Assembly: GCA_015222795.1 (NCBI GenBank)
Contig: JADFVY010000509.1
Coordinates: forward strand, 1-9,249
Source of the DNA: Pseudomonadota bacterium
GTDB lineage: Bacteria; Pseudomonadota; Alphaproteobacteria; UBA8366; JADFVY01
Length of the DNA stretch: 9,249 nt
Reading direction: 5' to 3'
The position numbers and the translations under genes were made by a program. Of this stretch, positions 1-7,101 are shown piece by piece (the first letter of the stretch is position 1; each line of letters begins with the position of its first letter). The notes beneath the pieces were generated by a model. That model saw nothing but the letters and a program-made list of their open reading frames with translations, was not told the origin of the DNA and made no database searches.

Positions 1-1
1 C

Positions 2-973
2 TGCCACAGCGATATTCATTATGCCGAGGGCGCGTGGGGCGGCGACCTGCCCGCGGTCTACGGGCATGAGGCGGCGGGCGTGGTCGAGGAGACCGGGCCG
101 GGCGTCGCCACGTTGCAGGCCGGCGACCATGTGGTGGTGACGCTGATCCGTTCCTGCGGTCATTGCCATTACTGCGCCCGTGGCGAGCCCTTTGTCTGCG
201 AGACGCAAACCACGCTGGACGAGACCAGCCCGCTCAAGGGCGCGGATGGGGCACCGGTTATTCATGGGCTGCGCACCGGGGCTTTCGCCGAGTATGCCGT
301 GGTGCATGAATCCCAGGCCGTCGCCATCCCCAGGGAAATCCCGATGGCCAGTGCCTCGCTGCTGGCCTGCGGCGTCATCACGGGCCTGGGCGCGGTGGTC
401 AATACGGCGGGCGTGCGGCCCGGTTCCGACGTCGCGGTGATTGGCGTGGGCGGGGTCGGGCTGAACAGCATCCAGGGCGCGGCGATCGCCGGGGCCCGGC
501 GCATTATCGCGGTCGATATCGTGCCGTCCAAGCTGGAGGCGGCGATGCAGTTCGGCGCCACCCACGCAATCGACGGCAAGGACAAGGATGCGGCCAAACA
601 GGTCCGCGCGCTGACAGAGCGGCGCGGGGCGGATTACGTGTTCGTCACCGTCGGTGCGAAATCGGCGATCGAACAGGCCCTGCGCATGATCGGGTCGGCC
701 GGGACGGTGGTGATCGTCGGCATTCCGGAATCCGGCCTGATGGCGGAATTCGAACCGGCGCGCCTGGCCAGCATCGGCCAGAACATTATCGGCAGCAAGA
801 TGGGCTCGTCGAGCATCCGGCAGGACATTCCCTGGCTGGTTACGCTCTATCAGCAGGGCCGCCTGAAGCTGGACGAACTGGTTACCGGGCGCTATCCGCT
901 GGACCGGATCAACGAGGCCATCGCCTCGGTAAAAAGCGGCGAGGCCCTGCGCAACGTGATTACCTTCGACTGA
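2..973 (+). CDS. Zinc-dependent alcohol dehydrogenase (MDR family), 5'-truncated by window start
   Basis: NAD(P)-dependent medium-chain dehydrogenase, likely cytoplasmic, oxidising an alcohol or polyol to an aldehyde or ketone. The frame is open from base 2, so an estimated 35-45 N-terminal residues lie outside; 323 residues are visible. Numbering from the first visible codon, the fragment opens with the catalytic zinc Cys motif CHSDIH (C1), followed by GHE (H22) and a later candidate ligand C123. The structural zinc lobe is C52-x2-C55-x2-C58-x7-C66. The Rossmann motif is GVGGVG (148-153), with D172 ending the second beta strand, which favours NAD over NADP. The GSKMGSSS stretch near 264-271 resembles the AdhC / S-hydroxymethylglutathione dehydrogenase branch. 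The stop is 10 bases before the next gene, so this is probably the upstream member of the sugar-acid operon. Substrate is unknown; the GTG at 80 is internal and not the start. Family is certain, reaction specificity is not. Confidence 0.93.
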   Translation, partial: CHSDIHYAEGAWGGDLPAVYGHEAAGVVEETGPGVATLQAGDHVVVTLIRSCGHCHYCARGEPFVCETQTTLDETSPLKGADGAPVIHGLRTGAFAEYAVVHESQAVAIPREIPMASASLLACGVITGLGAVVNTAGVRPGSDVAVIGVGGVGLNSIQGAAIAGARRIIAVDIVPSKLEAAMQFGATHAIDGKDKDAAKQVRALTERRGADYVFVTVGAKSAIEQALRMIGSAGTVVIVGIPESGLMAEFEPARLASIGQNIIGSKMGSSSIRQDIPWLVTLYQQGRLKLDELVTGRYPLDRINEAIASVKSGEALRNVITFD

Positions 974-983
974 GGGCGCAGCC

Positions 984-2087
984 GTGAAGATCGCCAGCCT
1001 GGAGACTTTCAGCAACGAATTCGTCGGTTTCGTGCGGGTGCGGGCCGACGATGGCGCCGAGGGCTGGGGCCAGATCTCGACCTATAACGCCGACATCACG
1101 TCGCTGGTTTTTCACCGGCAAATCGCGCCATGGGCGCTGGGCGCCGACGCGCTGGATATCGATGCGCTGGTCGATCTGATCCCGGAGAAAGAGCACAAGT
1201 ACCCTGGCTCCTATTTGCGCCGGGCGCTGGCCGGGCTCGACACGGCGCTGTGGGATCTGCGTGGTAAGCTGGAAGGCAAAAGCGTTTGCGAACTGCTGGG
1301 TGGCAAGCCGGGCCCGATCCGCGTCTATGCGTCGAGCATGAAGCGGGACATTACGCCCGAGGACGAGGCGGCGCGCCTTGTGCGGCTGCGCGACCAGTTC
1401 GGTTACGATGCCTTCAAGTTCCGCGTCGCCAGCGAATGCGGCCACGACATCGATGAATGGCCCGGCCGCAGCGAGGCCATCGTCCCCGCCGTGCGCAAGG
1501 CGCTGGGCGATGATGCAACGTTGCTGGTCGATGCCAACAGCGGCTATTCGCCGGCTCGCGCCATCGAGGTCGGGCGGATGCTGGAAGATAACGGCGTCCG
1601 CCATTTCGAGGAGCCCTGTCCTTATTGGGAGCTGGAGCAGACCAGGCAGGTGACCGATGCGCTGGATCTGGACGTAACCGGCGGCGAGCAGGATTGCGAC
1701 TTGGCGGTCTGGCGGCGCATGATTGATATGCGCGCCGTCGATGTGGTGCAGCCGGATGTCTGTTATCTCGGTGGGCTGACGCGGACCCTGCGGGTGGCCA
1801 GGATGGCCGAAGAGGCCGGTTTGCCCTGCACGCCCCACTGCGCCAACCTGTCGATGGTAACCCTGTTCACCATGCATCTGATGGGCGCGATCCCGAACGC
1901 TGGCCCCTATGTGGAGTTTTCGATCGAGGGGGCGGATTATTATCCCTGGCAGGAAGGCCTGTATCGCAATTCGCCCTATGCCATCGCCGACGGGAAAGCG
2001 ACGATTCCGGATGCGCCGGGCTGGGGTGTCGAGATCAATCCCGATTGGCTCGCCGCCGCCCACCACCACATCAGCGAACTGGATTAA
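984..2087 (+). CDS. Enolase-superfamily sugar-acid dehydratase/racemase (mandelate racemase type), copy 1
   Basis: A 367-residue protein of the usual length for mandelate racemase/galactonate dehydratase enzymes, which abstract the alpha-proton of a carboxylate and typically dehydrate an aldonic acid to a 2-keto-3-deoxy acid. N-terminal capping domain ~1-115, TIM barrel ~120-350. The metal ligands fit at D183 (DAN), E209 (EEP) and E235 (GGEQ); the His-Asp dyad is D258 (QPD) and H285 (PH). Spacings of 26, 26, 23 and 27 match mandelate racemase, and the positions coincide with my recollection of E. coli DgoD. The second-strand motif is K145-x-R147. DgoD has His at 185; here it is N185, so galactonate dehydratase activity should not be assumed. 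The GTG start at 984 is chosen because GAGG (972-975) overlaps the previous stop with 8 bases of spacing, and MKI is a typical family start. Its stop is 2 bases before the next start. Substrate unresolved. Confidence 0.93.
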   Translation: MKIASLETFSNEFVGFVRVRADDGAEGWGQISTYNADITSLVFHRQIAPWALGADALDIDALVDLIPEKEHKYPGSYLRRALAGLDTALWDLRGKLEGKSVCELLGGKPGPIRVYASSMKRDITPEDEAARLVRLRDQFGYDAFKFRVASECGHDIDEWPGRSEAIVPAVRKALGDDATLLVDANSGYSPARAIEVGRMLEDNGVRHFEEPCPYWELEQTRQVTDALDLDVTGGEQDCDLAVWRRMIDMRAVDVVQPDVCYLGGLTRTLRVARMAEEAGLPCTPHCANLSMVTLFTMHLMGAIPNAGPYVEFSIEGADYYPWQEGLYRNSPYAIADGKATIPDAPGWGVEINPDWLAAAHHHISELD

Positions 2088-2089
2088 AG

Positions 2090-3280
2090 ATGAAGATCAC
2101 CGATTTCAAAACCTGGGTCGTTGGCAACCCGCCGCCGCATTTCGGCGGGCGCTATTTCATCTTCGTCAAGCTGACGACGGACAGCGGCGTCGAGGGCATC
2201 GGCGAGGTTTATGCCGCGACCTTCGGCCCCCATGTGGTGGCGCGGATGATCGAGGATGTCTGCGAGCGGCATGTCGTCGGCGCGAACCCGTTCCATATCG
2301 AGGCGCTGTGGCGGAAGGTGTACGGCTCGGGCTATACGCAGCGGCCCGACCTGTCGCTGATCTCGGTGCTAAGCGGCATCGAAATGGCCTGCTGGGACAT
2401 CGTCGGCAAGGAAACCGGCAAGCCGGTTTACGAGCTTCTGGGTGGCCGGGTGCACGAGAAACTGCGCAGCTACACTTATATTTACCCGGACTTCGATGCG
2501 GGCGAGGACGAGAGCTTTTATGCCAACGCGGACCGCTCGGCCCAACGCGCCGCCGACTATGTCGCGCAAGGCTTCACCGCCGTGAAGTTCGACCCCGCCG
2601 GCGGCTATTCCGCGTTCGATCCCCGCCAGCCCTCACTTGAATCGCTCGACCGATCAGAGCGCTTCACCAAGGCGATCCGCGAGGCGGTGGGATCGAAGGC
2701 CGATTTGCTGGTCGGCACCCACGGCCAGTTCACCCCGTCCGGCGCGATCCGCATGGCAAAGCGTTTGGAGCCTTACGACCCCTTGTGGTTCGAGGAACCC
2801 GTCCCGCCGGAAATGCCGGAGGAAATGGCCAAGGTTGCGCGGGCGACCTCGATTCCCATCGCGACTGGCGAGCGACTCTGCACCAAATACGAATTCGCCC
2901 GCGTGCTGCAAACTGGCGCGGCCTCGATCCTGCAGATGGCGCTGGGGCGCGTCGGCGGGCTGCTGGAGGCCAAGAAGATCGCCGGCATGGCCGAAGCGCA
3001 TTACGCGCAGATCGCACCGCATCTCTATTGCGGCCCCATCGAGGGCGCGGCGAATATCCAGATCAGCACCTGCACGCCCAATTTCCTGATCCTGGAAAGC
3101 ATCCAGCAATGGGGCGGTTTCCACGCGGAAATTCTGAAAAAACCCATCCAGTGGCAGGACGGATACGTCATACCGCCTACCGAGCCGGGCTTGGGTGTGG
3201 AACTTAACGAAGACGTCGCCGACGCGCATCCCTATGACGGAACCGCCTTGCATCTGGAAATGGCCGACCGGCCGCTTTGA
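2090..3280 (+). CDS. Enolase-superfamily protein, DgoD-like but with altered active site, copy 2
   Basis: A 396-residue mandelate racemase/muconate lactonizing enzyme family protein, cytoplasmic, with an N-terminal capping domain (~1-125) and TIM barrel (~125-370). By motif and spacing it aligns with galactonate dehydratase: E235 (EEP) and E261 (GER) keep two metal ligands, H211 and H311 match the two DgoD catalytic histidines, and E336 matches the stabilising Glu. The first metal-ligand Asp is Gly209 (VGTHG in place of LDFHG), and the Asp of the His-Asp dyad is Ala284 (LQMALG in place of LQPDLS). The second-strand KxK position reads K166-F-D168. It may be a subfamily with different chemistry, a different metal site, or a partner of copy 1. 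The ATG at 2090 is chosen, 2 bases after the previous stop, because MKI-T-D-F matches family starts; an upstream TTG in frame would overlap copy 1. The Shine-Dalgarno sequence is weak, suggesting translational coupling. Product and substrate are unknown. Confidence 0.9.
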   Translation: MKITDFKTWVVGNPPPHFGGRYFIFVKLTTDSGVEGIGEVYAATFGPHVVARMIEDVCERHVVGANPFHIEALWRKVYGSGYTQRPDLSLISVLSGIEMACWDIVGKETGKPVYELLGGRVHEKLRSYTYIYPDFDAGEDESFYANADRSAQRAADYVAQGFTAVKFDPAGGYSAFDPRQPSLESLDRSERFTKAIREAVGSKADLLVGTHGQFTPSGAIRMAKRLEPYDPLWFEEPVPPEMPEEMAKVARATSIPIATGERLCTKYEFARVLQTGAASILQMALGRVGGLLEAKKIAGMAEAHYAQIAPHLYCGPIEGAANIQISTCTPNFLILESIQQWGGFHAEILKKPIQWQDGYVIPPTEPGLGVELNEDVADAHPYDGTALHLEMADRPL

Positions 3281-3293
3281 AGGAATCACGAAC

Positions 3294-4265
3294 ATGAAAA
3301 TAGGATTCATCGGACTCGGCAATGTCGGGGGCAAACTGGCGGGTAGCCTGCTGCGCAACGGGTTTGACCTGACGGTGCGGGATCTGGATCGCTCGGTCGC
3401 GGAGCCTTTCCTTGAAAAAGGCGCGAAATGGGCGGACTCGCCCAGGGAAATGGCCGAGGCGGTGGATTTCATCATCACCTGCCTACCCAGCCCGGCGGCT
3501 AGCGCCGCGGTGATGGAGGCGGACGACGGCATCCTCGCGGGGCTATCGGCGGGCAAGGTCTGGGGCGAGATGAGCACTACCGACGAGGCGGAGGTAAAAC
3601 GGCTGGGCGCGCTGGTCGAGGCCAGGGGCGCTACGGCGATGGATTGTCCGGTTTCCGGCGGTTGTCACCGGGCGGCGACCGGCAATATCGCGATCTTCGT
3701 CGGCGCGGAGCGGGCGGCCTTCGAGAAGACCTTCCCGGCCTTCACGGCCATGGGCCGGCGCATCCTGCATGTCGGGCCGCTGGGCAGCGCCTCGGTGCTG
3801 AAGGTGGTGACCAATTATCTTGCATCCGTGCATCTGGCGGCGCTGGGCGAGGCGTTGGTCGTCTCGCAAAAGGCCGGGATGGATTTGAACGTTGCCTATG
3901 AGGCGATCCGCATCTCGTCGGGCAATTCCTTCGTCCACGAGACCGAGAGCCAGGTGATCCTGAACGGCAGCCGCAACATCAACTTCACCTTGGATCTGGT
4001 GATCAAGGATATGGGCCTGTTCGATCGCCTGGCCCAACGGCTGGACGTGCCGCTGGAGATATCGCCGCTGGTTCTGGATATCTTCAAGGACGGGCAGGCG
4101 CGTTACGGCGCGCGCGAGTGGTCGTCGAACATCGTGCGCCGCCTGGAAGACGCCTGCGGCGTGGAACTGCGCGCGCCCGGCTTCCCCGAGGAAATGACCG
4201 ACGACGAGCCGGAGGAGCCGGGTTATGAGGTGGAGGTGCGTGGCCGAGTGGTGGCGGCCGAATAA
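3294..4265 (+). CDS. Beta-hydroxyacid dehydrogenase (3-hydroxyisobutyrate / tartronate semialdehyde reductase family)
   Basis: A 323-residue NAD(P)-dependent oxidoreductase of the 6-phosphogluconate dehydrogenase-like fold, interconverting a 3-hydroxyacid and its semialdehyde. The N-terminal Rossmann domain (~1-165) begins MKIGFIGLGNVG (GxGxxG at 7-12). The second strand ends in D30 rather than the NADP-type Asn-Arg-Ser/Thr, so NAD is more likely. The substrate motif CPVSGG lies at 118-123, the catalytic Lys is K170 with N174 (KVVTN), and a conserved Lys is K238 in the helical C-terminal domain. About 25-30 residues at the end (from ~297) are acidic and extend beyond the usual ~290-300-residue family length. 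The ATG at 3294 is preceded by AAGGA at 3280-3284, 9 bases away. It is the last gene of the operon, 13 bases after the second enolase-family gene, and probably acts on a downstream intermediate of the same pathway. Exact substrate is unknown. Confidence 0.9.
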   Translation: MKIGFIGLGNVGGKLAGSLLRNGFDLTVRDLDRSVAEPFLEKGAKWADSPREMAEAVDFIITCLPSPAASAAVMEADDGILAGLSAGKVWGEMSTTDEAEVKRLGALVEARGATAMDCPVSGGCHRAATGNIAIFVGAERAAFEKTFPAFTAMGRRILHVGPLGSASVLKVVTNYLASVHLAALGEALVVSQKAGMDLNVAYEAIRISSGNSFVHETESQVILNGSRNINFTLDLVIKDMGLFDRLAQRLDVPLEISPLVLDIFKDGQARYGAREWSSNIVRRLEDACGVELRAPGFPEEMTDDEPEEPGYEVEVRGRVVAAE

Positions 4266-4269
4266 GGCC

Positions 4270-4286
4270 ATGCCGCCACGCGGCGT
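4270..4286. terminator. Weak hairpin between convergent genes, possible bidirectional terminator
   Basis: GCCGC (4272-4276) pairs with GCGGC (4280-4284) around a CAC loop; a G-T wobble and one A-T pair extend it to seven pairs. A short T-containing stretch (GTCGTTATTT) follows on the + strand, but there is no clean T tract on either side. It sits in the 23-base gap between two convergent stop codons, where a terminator is expected. The call rests mainly on position. Confidence 0.3.
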
Positions 4287-4288
4287 CG

Positions 4289-5308
4289 TTATTTCAGCGC
4301 CGCCAATCGCTTTTCGTAGGAATTCACCAGGCAGGCTTCGATGCTTCCGAAGAACTCGCCCTTGTCGTATAGCATCTCGTTGCCTGGCCATGAGCATTCG
4401 CGGTTGCGGTTCGCGATCCAGGCCCGCTGATCCTTTTTGATCCGTTTTCTCGCCTCGCCGGAGGCCGCCCGCCTCGCGGCCTTATACTGTTTGGCCATGG
4501 CGATATCCAGCTTGGCCACCGCCGCGTCGGCGCAGATGGTGAATTCGATTGTCGTGCCCGCCTTGGCGCAGTTGAAGCTGGTTTTCTGGAACGGGATATC
4601 TTCCAGCACGCCCTTCTTGACGGCCCTGCGGAAATCTTTCTTCATTTCTCGGGGGATCGGGAAATACAGCTTGTTCAGCTTGGTGAAATTTCCGCGATTC
4701 ACCTCGCAGCCATAAGTAAGGCCGATTTGCACGACGGCGATGTTTCCGCCCAGCCGGTACGCGAAATAATAGTCGGTCAGCAGATTGTCGCCCATGGCGG
4801 CGAAACAACCGCCATCGGCCTGCTCCAGCAATTGCGTCAGGTTGTTCGGGTTTGGCTTCGGCGGGCCCGCTTTATCCGCCATTCCCCCGCCGGCTGCCAT
4901 CTGCACGACCGGGTCTTGCATCAACCGCGTGAACACCGCTTCCTCGCCGAACAGGGCCGCCAGATTGACGGCCGCGCTGTCCAGATTAACCGAGTACCAT
5001 TCCTCACCGTAGGTTGGATGGGCGCCGCCTTCGGCATACCAGGTATACGACCAGGAAACCGTGGTTCCAACGACCGACAGCATCGTATAGTCGTTAGAGT
5101 AGCTGTCGCCTTCTTCATCGGACGTATCGTCCTTGAACAGGGTAATCTCCTTGCCGGTCTTCTGGTTGCGGGCGGTGGCGCCGCCGTCGTTCCAGGTGAT
5201 TTTCCAGCCCTCGTTGACGACGCTTTTCGCCTTCGCGGCGTTCACGTCCGTCAGCAGCATCAGTGAGAGGCCAATTGCGGATATTCCAGCCTTGTATATT
5301 GAATTCAT
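4289..5308 (-). CDS. Exported LprI-type lysozyme-inhibitor family protein with DUF3298-like N-terminal domain
   Basis: A 339-residue predicted periplasmic protein. A signal peptide spans ~1-25 (N-terminal Lys6, hydrophobic core ISAIGLSLMLL, then VNA/AKA cleavage options). The C-terminal domain (~244-337) matches the LprI/DUF1311 pattern: FNCAKA, then ICAD, LDIAMAKQY, DQRAWIANRNREC, and a final ACLVNSYEKRL. Cysteines C247, C259, C305 and C326 are placed for two disulfides. The middle contains EGGAHPTYGEEWYSVNLDS (93-111) followed by LAALFGEEAV, which resembles the GGAHP...DL...LF signature of DUF3298, the family of the lysozyme-binding RsiV domain; this is pattern recognition and not confirmed. 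C168 and C201 are extra cysteines. The ATG at 5308 is chosen because it gives the signal peptide; the frame stays open upstream but that stretch is kinase coding DNA. It lies 110 bases downstream of the kinase gene on the same strand and may share its transcript. Direct lysozyme inhibition is inferred. Confidence 0.82.
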   Translation of the reverse strand: MNSIYKAGISAIGLSLMLLTDVNAAKAKSVVNEGWKITWNDGGATARNQKTGKEITLFKDDTSDEEGDSYSNDYTMLSVVGTTVSWSYTWYAEGGAHPTYGEEWYSVNLDSAAVNLAALFGEEAVFTRLMQDPVVQMAAGGGMADKAGPPKPNPNNLTQLLEQADGGCFAAMGDNLLTDYYFAYRLGGNIAVVQIGLTYGCEVNRGNFTKLNKLYFPIPREMKKDFRRAVKKGVLEDIPFQKTSFNCAKAGTTIEFTICADAAVAKLDIAMAKQYKAARRAASGEARKRIKKDQRAWIANRNRECSWPGNEMLYDKGEFFGSIEACLVNSYEKRLAALK

Positions 5309-5418
5309 TACCTGTCCCGTCTCTTTTGCTTGTGACGGCGACCCTACACCCGAAATCCTGAACAAATGGTTGCCGCGCGGGGAAGGCTCCGCGAGCCGCC
5401 TCCAAAAACTGGGATGCC

Positions 5419-6873
5419 TTATTTTTGCGGGATTGCGCGCTGGTCGGTCGGTACGCGAAATGAAAACACCGAACCCTCGCCGGGTTTGCTGGTGATGTCG
5501 ATGCGTCCCCCCATCATGTCCGCGAACCCGCGAACGATGGCAAGGCCCAAACCAGTGCCGCCGTAGCGTTGGGTAATCGACGAATCGGCCTGGGCGAAAA
5601 AATCGAAAACATGGCCGATCTGCTCCTGCGTCATGCCGATCCCGCTGTCCGACACGGCAAACCGGAGCCAATCCTTGCCGCCCTCCTGGCTGAAGGAAAC
5701 GGTCAGGCGAATATCGCCGTCGCGGGTGAATTTGGCGGCGTTGCTCAACAGGTTCAGCAGCACCTGGCGCAGGATTGTGGGGTCGCTATATACCGGGCGC
5801 AAGCCGTCGGGCAGTTCGACCGTCAGCCGGTTGCCGTTGCGTGCCGCCATCGGCGTCACGGTATCGGTCATGCCCTCCATCAGTGCGGGAATATCGATCC
5901 GCGTCACCAACATTTCGATCTTGCCGGCCTCGATTTTCGACAGATCGAGAATGTCGTTGATCAGGCTTAGCAGATGCTGGCCAGCGGCATGAATGCGCCT
6001 GATATCCTGCAGGGTACTATCGTCGCCTGTCTGTCCGGTGTCTTCCAGCAACATCTCGCTGTAGCCGATGACCGCATTCAGGGGCGTGCGCAATTCATGG
6101 CTCATATTGGCGAGGAAATCGGACTTGGCCTTGCTGGCCTGGGCAAGCTGTTCGCCGGCGGCCTCAAGGGTTTCGATCTGCTCGGCGACCTGGGCCACGG
6201 TCGGCCGCATGATTCCCAGGCCCGCCAGGAGCAAAAGACTTATGTTGAAGGTGATAGATATGAACTGGACCGTTTTCAGCAGGGCGATGCGTTGCTCTGT
6301 TTCGGCCTGGAATGCCGCGACGGCCGCGTCCAGGTCAGTCAGGATCCCTCCATACAGCAACGTCTCCACGAAGATGGCGATTTCGCGCTCGCTCAATTCA
6401 TCATCCGCCGCCGCGTCAACGGACATAATCTGACGCGCCGTTTCGATAAGGCCGCGGGTTTGCGCATCGAGACTGTTTTCGGATTCCAGGAAGTGAGCCG
6501 ACAGAGCTTTCGATTCTCTGGCCGGGACCAGGCCCATGGCGTCGTTACCGTCGATCAGCGCGATATGCGAGCTTTCGAACTGTTCCACCGTTTCACGAAA
6601 GGTTTGCCGCGCCCTGCTACGGGTTTCCTGGGTGGGGTGGGCCAGTTGCCGGGCGACCGCGGCCAGCCGCTGGGTCAGCATGCGCTGGCGGCCGGCGGCA
6701 TTAATCTCGGCCGCCGCGACTGCCTGCTGTTGGGTGACTTCCTCAAGCGCAATATAGGTAATGACCAGCGACAGACCCAGCAGAACCAGGACGGCCACAT
6801 AACGGCGCGTCAGGCGCGCGGCCACTTTCTCCGCCGGCAGTGGCTGCCCGGGTATTTTCGATCTGTCGGACAT
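5419..6873 (-). CDS. Membrane histidine kinase with PilJ/NarX-like sensor domain
   Basis: A 484-residue sensor kinase. A short cytoplasmic N-terminus is followed by TM1 (~25-43), a periplasmic helical domain (~44-200), TM2 (~203-222), a linker helix (~225-250), a HisKA dimerisation domain with phospho-acceptor H259 (MSHELRTPLN), and a HATPase domain. The latter shows the N box (NLLSNAAKFT, 374-383), G1 box (DSGIGM, 409-414), F box (FDFFAQADSS) and G2 box (GGTGLGLAI). The sequence just after TM1, EINAAGRQRMLTQRLA, is the hallmark of the type IV pilus methyl-accepting (PilJ, PF13675) domain and resembles the nitrate-sensing P-box of NarX/NarQ. No receiver domain follows and no response regulator gene is in the window. 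The ATG at 6873 is the most upstream start after an in-frame stop; a GGGAAGGA element lies somewhat far upstream (~13 bases). Ligand is unknown. Confidence 0.93.
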   Translation of the reverse strand: MSDRSKIPGQPLPAEKVAARLTRRYVAVLVLLGLSLVITYIALEEVTQQQAVAAAEINAAGRQRMLTQRLAAVARQLAHPTQETRSRARQTFRETVEQFESSHIALIDGNDAMGLVPARESKALSAHFLESENSLDAQTRGLIETARQIMSVDAAADDELSEREIAIFVETLLYGGILTDLDAAVAAFQAETEQRIALLKTVQFISITFNISLLLLAGLGIMRPTVAQVAEQIETLEAAGEQLAQASKAKSDFLANMSHELRTPLNAVIGYSEMLLEDTGQTGDDSTLQDIRRIHAAGQHLLSLINDILDLSKIEAGKIEMLVTRIDIPALMEGMTDTVTPMAARNGNRLTVELPDGLRPVYSDPTILRQVLLNLLSNAAKFTRDGDIRLTVSFSQEGGKDWLRFAVSDSGIGMTQEQIGHVFDFFAQADSSITQRYGGTGLGLAIVRGFADMMGGRIDITSKPGEGSVFSFRVPTDQRAIPQK

Positions 6874-6898
6874 TGCCGAACTTGAATCCTTCCCTTAT

Positions 6899-6948
6899 CC
6901 ATTGGCCGGGTCGCCCAAAAATAGCGGCCATCAGACAGCCGCCAATGG
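6899..6948 (-). promoter_or_regulatory. Inverted repeat in the kinase leader
   Basis: CCATTGGC (6899-6906) and GCCAATGG (6941-6948) form a perfect 8-base inverted repeat separated by 34 bases. With the predicted kinase promoter, transcription would start at about 6951, so the repeat would form a stem-loop near the 5' end of the kinase mRNA. It could instead be a spaced operator for a dimeric regulator. The sequence shows the repeat; its role is inferred. Confidence 0.4.
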
Positions 6949-6957
6949 TTGTTCTGG

Positions 6958-6986
6958 GTTATAGTGTACGATGCTTCGCCTTGCAA
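6958..6986 (-). promoter_or_regulatory. Sigma70-like promoter for the histidine kinase gene
   Basis: On the - strand, TTGCAA (6981-6986) acts as the -35 element and TATAAC (6958-6963) as the -10, with an ideal 17-base spacer. The predicted start is near 6951, leaving a ~78-base leader before the ATG at 6873. It is the best-scoring pair seen by eye in this intergenic region. Confidence 0.6.
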
Positions 6987-7101
6987 TTGAGCCGGAAAGG
7001 GGGGTGTCAATTTTCGCCAAAATCCGGCGTTTTATTGCGGATTCAACCACCGCCGGCGAGATTTTCAGATAGGTTTTTCGGTCATCGCGTCTTCAATTTT
7101 C

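Noticed and set aside
960..2069. A 369-codon open frame on the - strand opposite the first enolase-family gene
   Set aside because: It is wholly antisense to a gene with complete family motifs, and its translation has no recognisable domain; long antisense frames are common in GC-rich DNA.
3195..3293. Upstream start for the beta-hydroxyacid dehydrogenase
   Set aside because: It would overlap the preceding gene, whereas MKIGFIGLG at 3294 is the canonical start of the Rossmann fold with a good ribosome site.
2654..3577. A 307-codon - strand open frame spanning the second enolase-family gene and the dehydrogenase
   Set aside because: Antisense shadow of two well-supported genes, with no recognisable motifs.
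5385..5397. GGCTC-CGC-GAGCC hairpin between kinase and LprI-type genes as a terminator
   Set aside because: Five pairs and no T tract on the - strand, so it does not support termination between the two genes.
5309..5671. Upstream extension of the LprI-type gene in the same frame
   Set aside because: It would overlap the kinase coding region and bury the signal peptide; the ATG at 5308 gives a normal exported protein.
5974..6885. A 303-codon + strand open frame opposite the histidine kinase
   Set aside because: Entirely antisense to a kinase with all catalytic boxes; no domain seen.
6985..7036. Dyads followed by TTTTATT as a possible small-RNA terminator
   Set aside because: Short stems with long loops and no promoter or gene in front; chance is as likely.
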